Below, piece by piece: positions 1-10,933 of a stretch of 64,000 nucleotides of DNA. Within the stretch, counting starts at the first letter, position 1. The number at the start of each line of letters is the position of its first letter. The stretch comes from Podospora pseudocomata (lineage: Eukaryota > Ascomycota > Sordariomycetes > Sordariales > Podosporaceae). Where the stretch lies: the NCBI RefSeq assembly GCF_035222375.1, contig NW_026946363.1, positions 806,001-870,000 of the forward strand, written 5' to 3'. The position numbers and the translations under genes were made by a program. The notes below the pieces were generated by a model, which was given only the letters and a program-made list of their open reading frames with translations, was not told where the DNA came from and ran no database searches.

Positions 1-1612
1 TCGGCTCATGCAGTCGTTACAGACTCACTCGACGCTGAAGTTTGCGTCGGAGGACAATAGCGTCCCTGCCGTGGCAATACCGCCAGGAAAAGGTCGGATG
101 GCATAAATCCCCAGTGAAAGCTTTTTGGTGTGGAACAGTTTTCACATGGGCTGACCAAAGCTGGTCCCTGATGTGGTATTACGCCGAGCAGCAAAGTGCT
201 CATCCAACCCGAGCGGCGAAGAGGAAGATTCGGGACCGGCCCATATGGAATTTTCTGTGTCACTATGAGGACAAGTCCTTCCATACCTAGGTATAACAAG
301 AACCGGATCTTGACCTAGTTAGCGGTTCGCGCTATGAGCAACGAAGTTCGGAAGCGAGGGCATGTGAATATGCAACCAGCCTGGAAGAAGGCACCGTTGC
401 CCTGGGTACTGGATGAGGCTCAGTCAGGTGAGACACAAGACCCCTCCTTTCACTAACTCTGTGGGAAAAAATAAGGTTGTTTCTTGTAGCTCATGAGGCA
501 AACGAGATATACCAATGAAAGTACGTTTGTACTCTTGTATGTAACAACACATGGTTGACGAGAGGAAATTAGAGGTGACGATTCCCGCCACGGCTCTGGA
601 CCTCAGGGGCTTGGGAGCACCCGACTCCTGGGTACAAGCCACAGCATCGAGCACAAGACAAAACTTTCTGCTTTTCAAAAATCAACGATCGATTTTTTAC
701 GATATTCATCGCTATTTCGATGATCCGTCTGGTACCCTTCGAGACTCGCAAGATCCAATGGCATGTCGCGTTGCACCAGCTCGTCATCGGACGGACAAAG
801 TTAGGCGACCTGTCTTCCCTTTGCACAATGTCTCAAGGACTTGCCACAAGACTTCCAGTTCGATAGGCGAGATTTTCCGAAAGAAGAAGGGTTCGTCCAG
901 ATACAAATCCCCTTGGCGAACACCAAGGCGATTTCTCCCGAGAAGTTTGATCGTCGGAGCTGTCGTAAAGCCGAATTCATCAATTCTAGCCCCGAGTCGT
1001 CCTGCTTCTTACCCTTGCCTTTCTCCTTCTCCTCCTTCTTCTCCTTCTCTTTCATCGTCTTCTCCTCACCGCTTGCCTCATTATCAGCGAGATCAGCCTC
1101 GTTTTCCAATTGTTCCCCTCACAAGCTCAGGTGGGCGTATCCATCATCAGAGTGAAAGCTTCCTTTTCTCAGCCTGATCACCACGATTATCGTGGTTATG
1201 GTCGCTCGACCTTTCTACCGGGTCACCTGTTCCTTCACTGACAATCTTTGATGCGGTATCAAGTATCAAGAAATCGAGGCCACGGAATCGAGGCCAAGAA
1301 ATCGGTGGCGTTGCTTGCAGGTTGAGGTCGTACATGCTTTCTAACACCATGCCTTGCTTGTTTTCACGTGTGTCAGGACAGTTCTTAAGGGAAAAGGTTG
1401 GTATGATCAGTTGTCGCCTAGATCGGATGATATCTTGTTTCCCATTATATAACCGAAGTATTGTAAAATATCCTTCTATTTCCTTAGTAGCCATCTGTCC
1501 TGGTCCCCAGATATTTCCCGTCGTGTACTGGGTATCGAAATAGCCCTCGTCATGCCCATCCTTGTCGTCGTCCGCGCCAAATCATACCGACATAATATCA
1601 TCATACTCACAA
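1..1612. other. Interval with no supported gene
   Basis: I see no convincing coding region. Several open frames of 80-208 codons exist (for example on the plus strand at 551-1177), but none has a recognisable domain, a signal peptide or a plausible splice pattern. A pyrimidine-rich stretch around 1010-1085 (repeated ctcctt/cttctc) gives Lys/Glu-rich translations on the minus strand that are low-complexity artefacts. The interval includes the 3' flank of the minus-strand GPI-protein gene. Confidence 0.5.
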
Positions 1613-2416
1613 TTACATAGCGCCCATCATGCCAGCAACACCAGCCGCAGCGGCCACCACAGCAACCATATACCCAGTCTCCCTGGCAGCGCCAGCAGTA
1701 CTGGCGCTCGTCGACGTCCCCGTCTCCTCGGCAGGTTCCTCAGTTTCGGTCTCCTCAGCAGGTATCCCCGTCCCTGTGGTCGAAGCCTCCGTCTCAGTGG
1801 GAACAGTGCGTGTCCGTGTGATAATCTCCGTGGCGGGCTCCGTGGCGGTAATCCCCAACACAAGGCTGTACGCCTTGAAACAATCTTCTTCATTGTCAAT
1901 GAACGCCAACCAAAGCAGACCCACCTCCCGGGGCCACTTCAGCGAACATGTCTGCGCAGCCTCGGATACAACAGGACGGAGCGAAGAATACCAGGAAAGA
2001 GCCGATGTTCGGTATCTATCGTATTCTTCGCTGCCGATAACAGTTGCAGGGGGGTAATAGGTGGTGGCAGTCCTGGTCCTGTCTTCGTCAAAGGCGCTAG
2101 AGCAAACCGATGATATATCTGCAACGTCTTCGACTAGAGGGCCCATGGCGGCTGTCGCGGTTTTCAAACGTTCTAACTGCTGGCTCAATTCGTACTCGAG
2201 GACTTCGGGGGGCGGGGTGGGGGCGCTGCTGCTGAGGGAGGTGAGGGTGCTGATGCAGGCGTCCACTGTGCGGGTTCTAAAAACGGACCCCGTGGAGGTT
2301 GGGATGCTGTCTTGGAGCTGACGGGCGCGGAGGATGGCGTTGTTGATGGGATCCATGGCGGCGGTGACGGATGATGCTCCCGCCAGGAGGGTGAGGATGG
2401 TGTTGCGATACATCAT
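1613..2416 (-). CDS. Secreted, probably GPI-anchored protein of unknown function
   Basis: A single-exon frame of 267 codons starting at an MMYRNT methionine. The same frame opens ten codons further upstream at 2446, but the start used here is followed at once by a signal peptide (a hydrophobic TILTLLAGASSVTAA stretch ending in an Ala-x-Ala-like site). The middle of the protein has a few spaced Cys residues and is predicted helical. The last third is rich in Thr, Glu and Ser, with repeated EETE-like units. The C terminus is a hydrophobic tail (MVAVVAAAAGVAGMMGAM) after small residues, the usual form of a GPI attachment signal. The role would be at the plasma membrane or cell wall. No catalytic motif is visible and I do not recognise a named family. 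Confidence 0.75.
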   Translation of the reverse strand: MMYRNTILTLLAGASSVTAAMDPINNAILRARQLQDSIPTSTGSVFRTRTVDACISTLTSLSSSAPTPPPEVLEYELSQQLERLKTATAAMGPLVEDVADISSVCSSAFDEDRTRTATTYYPPATVIGSEEYDRYRTSALSWYSSLRPVVSEAAQTCSLKWPREVGLLWLAFIDNEEDCFKAYSLVLGITATEPATEIITRTRTVPTETEASTTGTGIPAEETETEEPAEETGTSTSASTAGAARETGYMVAVVAAAAGVAGMMGAM

Positions 2417-3839
2417 GGTGGGATTTGTTGTCCAACAATGAGACACTGATGATACGGAGTATTTTCGAACTGTCGGTCAGCAAGCTGAGGGATGTTTGTT
2501 TTCTTTAATAATGACGACGGGAACTTGTGTCAAGAGGCTGAGCCATGCAGCAATGATCTGCGATGCTACTTTACCCGGGAAAGCGGAAACTCGTACTTTT
2601 TTGGCAGTTGCAGTGGCGACCAGAAATGGCGAACGTTCAAAAGATTGATTGGAGGGGAAGCCTCGCAATGTTTCCGAGATTGACGTCAGGTGAAAGAAAA
2701 GTCTGTTGGGTGGGAATCAATGGGGCAGTGTTTCCTGGGCAGAGCCAAAGTGGTCTAGTTGCAAGACACGTACCCGGCCCAATATCGAGGTGAGATCCAC
2801 GTGGTGCCTACAAACTCAACCTCAGTCTGTGCATTTGTTTGTTCATTGTACCTGACAGCTATGAAGCCTGTGGCCGTGCTCCATCAAGATTGACGTGTGG
2901 TGTTTAGGCTATTTGTGCAGAGGACAGTGTGCGCCGCCAGATCTTTGCGGCGCAGGACACGATGACGTCCTGAGGATTATAACAGGTTCTAGAATGGTTC
3001 TTACCTATGGTTAGAGCGTTGTCCTTTGACCTCTCGGCGTGTGGTAACAAGACAGGCAACCTAAGCCCATATCCATGTTGCGCTTAAGCTTGGTATATGG
3101 CATCAATTTGTGAAATCAATCCATAGAATGAGTGCACAATCACCTTCATAAGGTGCTTGAAGGCTCAGCTCTCAACGCATAGACCAAGCAAGATATCTGG
3201 ACCTCTATTGTTAGAGAGGCTTAGTAACACAAAAGTGTGGGTGTTGTCAATGCTGCCGGGCCATCCGCATCCATGAATGCTGTTATTCAATAAGTTGTTC
3301 ACCCAAAGTACCTAAGTTAGTAGGCACCATCTCACTCACTCCACAAGAAATACGTAAGGTAGTATTTACTCGGATCCTTCTATCTTCATCCATGGTTTCT
3401 AGAAGGGTCAATGATGCATCAAACCGCCCCTCGTATATCCGATCTGATCACAGATTGACATTGGCGACAGGAGGTGGACAGGAAGGGCAGGTATGCATGA
3501 CAGTTCACGCGAGGCGTGTCCGGGTTACAGCCGTGCTGCTTTGTATCCCCTTTTCACCAACAAGCTCATAAGCATGCAGCCAACGGCAATAGCCTTGGCG
3601 CTGTTTGGTCAGCGGTGGTTATCAGCTCCTGCAGCCCTGTGACATACACCATGCAATGAACCAACGACATAGGTAGGAGCCAACAACATGAAATCGAGAT
3701 GAGAAATCAGACCATGGGTTGGGATGTTCTCCTAGTATAAGATTATGGCAGTTAACGATACTTTTTACGAACCTCGCTATTTTTGAAACAGAACCGTCAA
3801 AAAGCACAAAGATCCTGCCCCCCCTACCTACCGAACAAG
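2417..3839. other. Intergenic interval, nothing recognised
   Basis: This interval lies between the divergently transcribed GPI-protein gene and the glutathione transferase gene, so it should hold both promoters. Only short unconvincing frames occur, including a Cys-containing one near 2492-2683 on the plus strand. There are no repeats or RNA genes I can support. Confidence 0.5.
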
Positions 3840-4679
3840 ATGGCTGCTACTCTCAACCCTCCTAAACCCATCCGTGTATGGCTCACCCGTAAGTACCTCT
3901 CTAGCCACCGAACATTAGGATTGAGATGAGAAGCGCCGCTCAAATCCACATTAGCACCGGGCCCCAATGGCTGGAAAACCATTTTCCTCCTTGAGGAACT
4001 CTCCCTTAACTACGAGTTCAAATCGTTCCGCTTCGATGACGTGAAGAAACCCCCTTTCATAGACATCAACCCCAACGGCCGCATCCCGGCCATCGAAGAC
4101 CCCAACACCGGTCTCACCCTTTGGGAGTCGGGAGCCATCAACCAGTACCTCATCGAGCAATACGACACGGAGAAGCGTCTCACATTTGACGATGTCATCA
4201 ACCGCAACCTCTGCAACCAGTTCCTCCAGTTCCAGATGAGCGGCCAAGGACCCTATTACGGTCAGTGCGGCTGGTTCCAGCATTTACATGCTGAGAAGAT
4301 TCAGTCGGCTATTGATAGGTATTCCAATGAGATCAAGCGTGTGTTGGGGGTGTTAGAGATTGTTTTGTCGAAGAAAGGGGAGTATGAACAGTGGCTGGTC
4401 GGGGACAAGATGACGTATGCTGATATGGCGTTTGTGCCTTGGAATTTTCGGTTGAGCGAGGTGCTGATGCAGTTGTGGGATGAGGTCTTCGAGGGAACAC
4501 CGCGTGTTCGGGCCTGGCATGAAAAGATGGTCGAGCTGCCGAGTTGGAAGAGGGCTATGGAACATCGTGCGAGACTCATGGATGAGCAAGGGCTGCAGTG
4601 GAATGGTGTGCCAAAGGGGATCGAGACATTTATTGAGTACGAGGAGAAGATTGAGAAGGGGGAGATGAAGTATGACTAG
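3840..4679 (+). CDS. Glutathione S-transferase, Ure2-like class
   Basis: Two exons, 3840-3888 and 3955-4679, give 257 residues. The intron is 66 nt (gtaagt...attag). It interrupts codon 17, and splicing restores the N-terminal thioredoxin fold (MAATLNPPKPIRVWLTPPGP, then NGWKTIFLLEEL). Seen: the N-domain glutathione-site pattern NPNGRIPAI, followed by the LWESGAINQYLIEQYD segment with its Glu-Ser pair. The all-helical C domain contains the fungal Ure2/Gst signature GPYYGQCGWF and a late LVGDKMTYADMAFVPW motif. Members of this class conjugate glutathione to electrophiles or act as peroxidases in the cytosol; the substrate here is unknown. The length matches cytosolic fungal GSTs. The gene lies 562 bp upstream of LYS2 on the same strand, with no evident functional link. 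Confidence 0.9.
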
Positions 4680-5241
4680 GCGTTTTGGTAGACCTCGGTA
4701 GATGTGGCATCTGGACAGTCCTGCTGTTTGGTGTATATTTCCCTTGTGGTATAACTAGTCACGAAGTTTCAGCTCTGATGAACGTTGCTTCTTTTCAGAT
4801 AGTGTTGATAGTGTCGCCTGACTTCATCTTCCAATGACTTGAAAGTTTTCTGTCAACATATCAGAATCGTCATGCCCGTCGGAAAAGGTCCCTTGAACCT
4901 GCACCACCTACCGCCGCCACAGCATTGAGCGTTCAAGCCCCAGACAACGCGACCTTGAATGCGCGATGTGGGGTTAAGTTGGATCTGTGGGGGAGGGGCA
5001 GTGGGGTTGAATTGGCTCCACTTTATTTTGTGTGTCAATTGACTGGATCCGTTGTCGGAGCTGCCGTTGATGTCCCGCACCTCCAATTGAGTCACTTGTC
5101 TTGACTGCAGAAAAAAAACTTCGTCATACGTGAGCTCGAATTGTTGCTATATCTACCAGCATACCTTCTTCATTCCGTTTTAAAACAGCTTTGACTTTGG
5201 AAATTAGATAAAACCGCAAATCCAAATCCCTAGCTTCGACA
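4680..5241. other. Intergenic interval upstream of LYS2
   Basis: This interval holds the 3' end of the GST gene and the promoter of the aminoadipate reductase gene. It contains GC-rich then AT-rich stretches and an A-tract at 5110-5117. No gene or repeat is visible. Confidence 0.5.
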
Positions 5242-8200
5242 ATGAGCCCATTACCAGACCCCACCATCGACCTTGACTGGTCAGGGTACGTTGGTTCGAT
5301 CCAGGAGCACTTCCGCGCGCAAGCCGAAGCTCACCCCGACCGCACTTGCGTTGTCGAGACCAAGTCGTCCACCACCCCCGAGAGACGATTCACCTATCGC
5401 CAGATTTATGAGGCCTCAAACACTCTAGCATGGCACCTCCACAATGCCGGCGTTACCAATGGGGACGTTGTCATGATTTGGGCCCATCGATCAGTAGACT
5501 TGGTCGTGGCCCTGATGGGTATTTTGGTGGGTGCCTGTCTTTGTGATCCTTGCCTTCGTTTCGACTACTGTGTTGTATGGCTTCCTAACTGTTGCTCTCC
5601 GTTCAGGCTTCCGGCGCGACAATGACTGTCCTTGATCCTGCCTACCCTCCAGCGAGACAGAAGATCTACCTCGAGGTTTCTCAGCCCCGCGCCCTACTGA
5701 GAATTGGGCGTGCCACAGATGAGAACGGCCCCTTGGCCCCATTGGTACAACAGTACATTGATGATGAGCTCCAGCTCAAGGCCGAGGTCCCCGACCTCAG
5801 ACTCCGTGATGACGGCTTCTTATACGGCGGTGAAGTGGACGGCAAGGACATCTTTGCCAGCGTCAGAGGATCCGTCTCTGCGCCACCAGACGTCCTGGTA
5901 GGACCTGACTCCAACCCCACACTCTCCTTCACTTCTGGCAGTGAAGGTAGACCCAAGGGTGTTTTGGGCAGGCATTTCAGCTTGGTCAAGTACTTTGGCT
6001 GGATGGCCGAGCGGTTTAACCTCTCCTCAGAGAGCAAATACACTCTGCTTTCTGGCATTGCTCACGATCCGGTCCAGCGCGACATCTTCACTCCCCTTTT
6101 CCTCGGCGCACAGCTCCTGGTGCCATCAAGAGAAGACATCCAGCACGAGAAGCTGGCCGAATGGATGCGCGAACACAAGCCTACCGTCACCCATCTTACC
6201 CCTGCCATGGGTCAGATCCTGGTAGGTGGAGCATCGGCTGAGTTCCCCAGCCTCGAGAACGTCTTCTTTGTCGGTGACGTTCTCACCACTAGGGACTGCC
6301 GCGCCCTCAGAAAACTGGCCATCAATGCCAACATCATTAACATGTACGGCACAACTGAGACGCAAAGAGCTGTCAGTTACTACGAAATTCCCAGCCGTGC
6401 CAGGGAGCCTGACTATCTGGACAAGCTCAAGGACACTGTTCCGGCTGGTACCGGTATGCAAAATGTCCAGTTGCTAGTTGTCAACCGCGAAAACAGAGCG
6501 GAGCAGTGCAAGGTGGGCGAGGTTGGTGAGATCTTTGTCCGTGCGGCGGGCCTTGCCGAGTAAGTCACATAGTTGGTTGTGTTTTGCGTCGCTTTACTGA
6601 CTTTCATGCACAGGGGCTACCTCGGTGACCCGGCGCTCAACGAGCAGAAGTTCTTGATGAACTGGTTTGTTGACAACGAGAAGTGGGTTGAGGCTGATGC
6701 CAAGGCCAGCAAGAACGAACCATGGAGAAAGTATTACAAGGGGCCAAGGGACAGATTGTACCGCACCGGTGATCTGGGTCGTTACCTCGAATCTGGCGAT
6801 GTCGAGTGCGTCGGGCGTGCTGACGACCAAGTCAAGATTCGCGGCTTCCGTATCGAACTGAACGATATCGACAGCAACTTGAGCCAAAACCCACTCATCC
6901 GCGACTGCAAAACTCTCGTTCGGAGAGATCGTAACGAAGAGCCCACGCTTGTCAGCTACATTGTTCCTGAGAGCAAGGAGTGGGCTCGCTGGCTCCATGA
7001 CCGGGGATTGGCTGATGTTGAAGATGAGGGTGTGGAGATGGGTCCCGTCACAGTCTACTTGAAGAAGTACAGACGGATGCAAACGGAGGTTCGCGACCAT
7101 TTGTCCACACGACTCCCGACATACGCTGTCCCAACCATCTACATTGTTCTCAGCAAGCTTCCGCTGAACCCCAATGGCAAGGTTGACAAGCCCAACCTTC
7201 CTTTCCCCGATATTGCTGAACTTGTTGAGGACGCTTCTGAGGATGATCTCCAGAACTGGGAGTCGCTCACTGAGACCGAAAGGACTGTGGCACAGTTCTG
7301 GGCCGACCTCATCCGTGGCTTGAACCCCAAGGCTATCAAGAGAGAAAACGGTTTCTTCGACCTCGGTGGTCACAGTTTGCTGGCTCAGCAGTTTCTGCTC
7401 AACGTGCGCAAGGGTCTCAACGCCGATGTGTCGATCAACACACTCTACGAACACCCTAGCCTTGCAGGATTCAGTGCTCAGATCGACAAGCTCCTTTCTA
7501 ACGAGGCAGGCAGTGTAACAGCTGAAGCTGGAGAGGCCGCTTATTCCAAGTCTTTGGACGAGCTTCTGCAGCAGCTTCCTGCCAAGTACCAGTCGGCTGA
7601 CCGTGCAGCGCTTGACTCTGCAGAGCAGTTGACGATCTTCCTGACTGGTGCCACCGGCTTCTTGGGCTCATATCTTGTCCAAGAAATCCTTAGCCGTACC
7701 GTCAAGACCGTCAAGCTCATTGCTCATGTTCGTGGCGCCAAGGAATCTTCGGCGGCTCTTGTCAGACTTCAGCGGTCTCTGCAGGGGTATGGACTGTGGA
7801 AGGATGAGTGGACCGGGAGGCTGAGTGCGGTCGTGGGTGACCTGTCTCAACCCCAGCTTGGCATTGACGATGCCACCTGGAAGACCCTGGCGGACGAGGC
7901 TGATGTCGTCATTCACAACGGCGCCACTGTCCATTGGGTTAAGAGATACCAAGACATGATGGCGGCCAACGTTTTGTCGACCATTGATGCCATGAGACTT
8001 TGCAATGAGGGCAAGCCTAAGGTCTTCTCTTTTGTCAGCTCCACCAGTGTGCTTGACACAGACTACTACATCAAGCTGTCCGAGGACTCCACCAGGACTG
8101 GCCAGGGTGCCATCTTGGAAAGCGATGACATGAATGGCAGCAGCACTGGGCTAGGCACTGGCTATGGTCAATCCAAGTGGGTGTCTGAGCAGCTTGTTCG

Positions 8201-8909
8201 TGAAGCAGGCAGACGCGGTCTTGTCGGTTCGGTTGTCCGTCCCGGCTACATCCTCGGAGATTCAGAGACTGGTGTTTGCAACGTGGACGATTTCTTGATC
8301 CGCATGCTGAAGGGCTGCATCCAGCTGCAGTCGCGCCCACACATCATCAACACCGTCAACGCCGTCCCTGTCAACCACGTTGCGCGTGTGGTGGTCGCCT
8401 CTGCCCTGAACCCTCTTACCGGTGACGCGGATGGCAATGTCCATGTTGTCCATGTCACGGCGCATCCCCGTTACCGCATGAACGAGTATCTTGCCTCTCT
8501 CGAGTTTTACGGCTACAATGCGCCAGAAATCACCTACGAGGACTGGAAGCAAAAGCTCGAACAGTTCGTCAGCGCTGGTTCGCTTGAGAAGGATTCGGAG
8601 CAGCATGCTCTGATGCCCCTATTCCATTTCTGCATGAATGACCTGCCCGCCAACACCCGTGCCCCCGAAATGGACGACAGGAACGCTGTTGCCATTCTCA
8701 AGGCTGATGCTGACAAGTGGACCGATGTCGATGACAGCACTGGCCATGGTGTCAACAGGGATGATGTTGGCAAGTACCTCAGCTATTTGTCTGCGATCAA
8801 GTTTATTGGGCTTCCTACCGAGAGGGGTAGGCCACTGCCCAAGCTCAAGCAGGAGACTCTGGAGTCTTTGGCTGTGGGCGCTGCTGGTGGTCGTGGAGCC
8901 GCTCACTAA
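5242..8909 (+). CDS. LYS2: L-2-aminoadipate reductase (Lys2), lysine biosynthesis
   Basis: Three exons, 5242-5526, 5607-6559 and 6614-8909, encode 1,177 residues. Domains in order are adenylation, carrier protein and NAD(P)-dependent reductase. The adenylation domain shows LSFTSGSEGRPKGV and the family-specific GIAHDPVQRDIFTPLFLGAQ, followed by MYGTTET and YRTGDLGRY. The carrier domain has DLGGHSLLAQ, with the phosphopantetheine Ser near residue 667. The reductase begins with the Rossmann motif [12 protein letters not shown] and has a YGQSKW catalytic pair. The enzyme activates alpha-aminoadipate with ATP, loads it on the carrier arm and releases the semialdehyde using NADPH. It needs a phosphopantetheinyl transferase (Lys5-type). 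Exon joins restore LASGATMTVLDPAYPP and GLAEGYLGDP, which match the family. The protein is shorter than the yeast enzyme because the far N-terminal extension is absent. NRPS-like reductases share this layout, but the AHDPVQRD motif favours Lys2. Confidence 0.95.
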
Positions 8910-9108
8910 TTATGATCTACAAATTCCTGTTTTGTTTCACATTTCGATTTTGGGCATAGAGAAAAGGTCCATTACATGTAATCGGGCAAAGGTGTGGGTA
9001 CATATGAGACAAGATTAAAATATCTAGAGATGAGGAATGATACAAGCGCTGTTTTCTTCATGGAATTCAGCTCACTTTGTGCTGTTTGACGGACTTCATA
9101 TGCTTTGG

Positions 9109-9187
9109 CATCACCCCATCACTCTCATCCCATCACTCTCATCCCATCACTCGCATCCCATCACTCTCATCCCATAACTCTCATCCA
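9109..9187. repeat. 14-bp minisatellite
   Basis: About five tandem copies of a 14-bp unit (atcccatcactctc) with single-base variants (ctcgc, cataac). It lies 200 bp beyond the LYS2 stop codon, in the gap between LYS2 and the convergent haloperoxidase-like gene. The rest of that gap (8910-9569) shows no gene. Confidence 0.8.
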
Positions 9188-9569
9188 TTTACTTATCACA
9201 TCGCTCACGTCTGAACACTTAGCTTCGTGTTGCTCAGGTCATCCCTGAACCTAGCGCTCATCTTAGGCGCGTTTCTGATCCCATTACCCTTGACTCATTG
9301 TCAATATCTCATGACTTTCATGTCACAGCTATATCTCATCGCTCGGGTTGTTACTTTTGATACCATTGATCTCAGACTGCAACCACGTGTACGGGCTGAA
9401 ACGTCTTGCATTAACTATTACCAACCCAATATCTTGACATTCGTGGAACAGAGTTCGTTCTGAATTTTTTCTTCGAAAACCCGTTTGTACAAACCTCATT
9501 CCTCGATATCCCAATTGAGATACCTCACCCATACACCACTTGATCCAGTCGGATGCTCACACATGACGA

Positions 9570-10933
9570 TTAGAACTTGTCCCAGTTCTTGTCAAACACC
9601 TTCAGCGTAGCCTCAGCAACCTTGTCACCGAGCTTCAAACCCTCCGTGCCTGCAAACTTGAAGTGAATCTATCACCAAAAGGTCAGTCAGCCACATCCAT
9701 CAAAAAACAATCCTGGTTCCGGGAAACTTACACCACCAAACTGCCTGCTGATACTGTTCTCCTCATTCGCAAACTGCACACTCGTGTACCGCCTTGTAAT
9801 CACACCCCTATTATCCAGAGTAACATTGCTACTCCACGTGGCATCGATCCTGTCCCCCTTATTCCACGCCTTGATCACATGCGCCGCGGCGCTCCCAAAA
9901 GTAGAGTGGGTAGATACATAGTCCGGGTGGGAAGGAGTAGGTCTCAAGAGGGGAACCCAGTTGGTATCAGTCTCGTTCCTCCCCGACTTGAGCCAAACAT
10001 CAGGGTAGTGAACGGCCGTGACCGGACGCCAGCCTTGGTAGGCGTACTTGACGTCCCAGGAGGCGAAGCCGGCGTTGGCGATGGCGTAGTTGAGCTGGGC
10101 GTAGAACTTGGCCGACTCGAGGGGTTTCTTGTCGAGCTTGGAGCCGACGATGGCGCCGGCGAAGCGGTTCCAGCCCGTGACGGAGGACTCGCGCCAGAAG
10201 TAGGCCGTGTCGGTATCGTAGGCGGAGCGGTTGGCGGAATTGACAGCGCCGACGGACTTGACGAACAAAAAGTCGGCTTCGTACTCGGCCGAGTCGGTCT
10301 TGGGAGGGGGAGGGGAGCGGAAGCGGGTGATGTCGCCCAGGGCGGCAAATGGGCGGGTGAAGCGGGCTTGGGGGGTGTCTGGGAGGGGAGCGCCGCCGGG
10401 GGTGGGCTGGTAGACTCCGGGCTGCTTCGGGCCGAAGGTGAAGTCGACAAAGTTGACGAGATTGTCGTCGGCGCGAGCCTTTGCTACCTTGGCGGCGGCA
10501 GCTTGGCCGATCTTGGCGGCTTGCTTGCCCTTGCTGGAGTTGGGGTCGAGACCGATGATGGGGATGACGGCGCGGAGAGCGGCGTCAACGGGGGCGTACT
10601 GGCGGGAGCCATGGTAGACCCAGAGGATGGCGTCGTGAGCGGCGTGAGAGATGGCGAGCTGTTGGAACTCGAGACTCTCACGCTTGGAGTTCACGGCTGC
10701 TTCGTAGACGGCACCCTGGACGACGGCTGTGTACCAACCGGAGGGAGGGGAAGAAAGACCACCGGTGGCATTAACTACCACGGCGGACTGGTCAACCCTA
10801 GAAGAGATGTCAGACTGTAATCAACTACCATCCCAGAGGGTGAGATATCGTACCAGTAGTAGACAATATCCGTCGGAAAAGCCGCATTGACTACACCCAC
10901 GACCGCGGCAACGGTCCCGAGGGAGAGCTTCAT
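9570..10933 (-). CDS. Secreted vanadium-haloperoxidase-like (PAP2 superfamily) enzyme
   Basis: Three exons on the minus strand, 10854-10933, 9732-10797 and 9570-9668, give 414 residues. The first exon encodes a signal peptide (MKLSLGTVAAVVGVVNA), so the enzyme is probably secreted. Vanadate/phosphate-site motifs seen: KYAYQGWRPVTAVHYPD (Lys and Arg), PSHPDYVSTHSTFGSAAAH (the Ser-x-His core; the classical chloroperoxidase reads Ser-Gly-His) and RQFGGIHF across the last splice junction (Arg and axial His). The 3' intron (63 nt) is needed to complete the GGIHF motif; reading through it would replace this with an unrelated tail. Known relatives oxidise halides with hydrogen peroxide or act as acid phosphatases, and the sequence alone does not decide between these. 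Confidence 0.9.

Noticed and set aside
551-1177. 208-codon open frame on the plus strand
   Set aside because: Its sequence is rich in Ser/Pro from a pyrimidine tract, has no domain or signal peptide, and has no partner exons.
2492-2683. Short frame with six cysteines on the plus strand
   Set aside because: It lacks a signal peptide and a regular Cys pattern and overlaps the promoter of the GPI-protein gene.
9663-10820. 385-codon frame opposite the haloperoxidase-like gene
   Set aside because: It is a Gly/Asp-rich antisense shadow of a gene with strong motifs and correct splice sites on the other strand.
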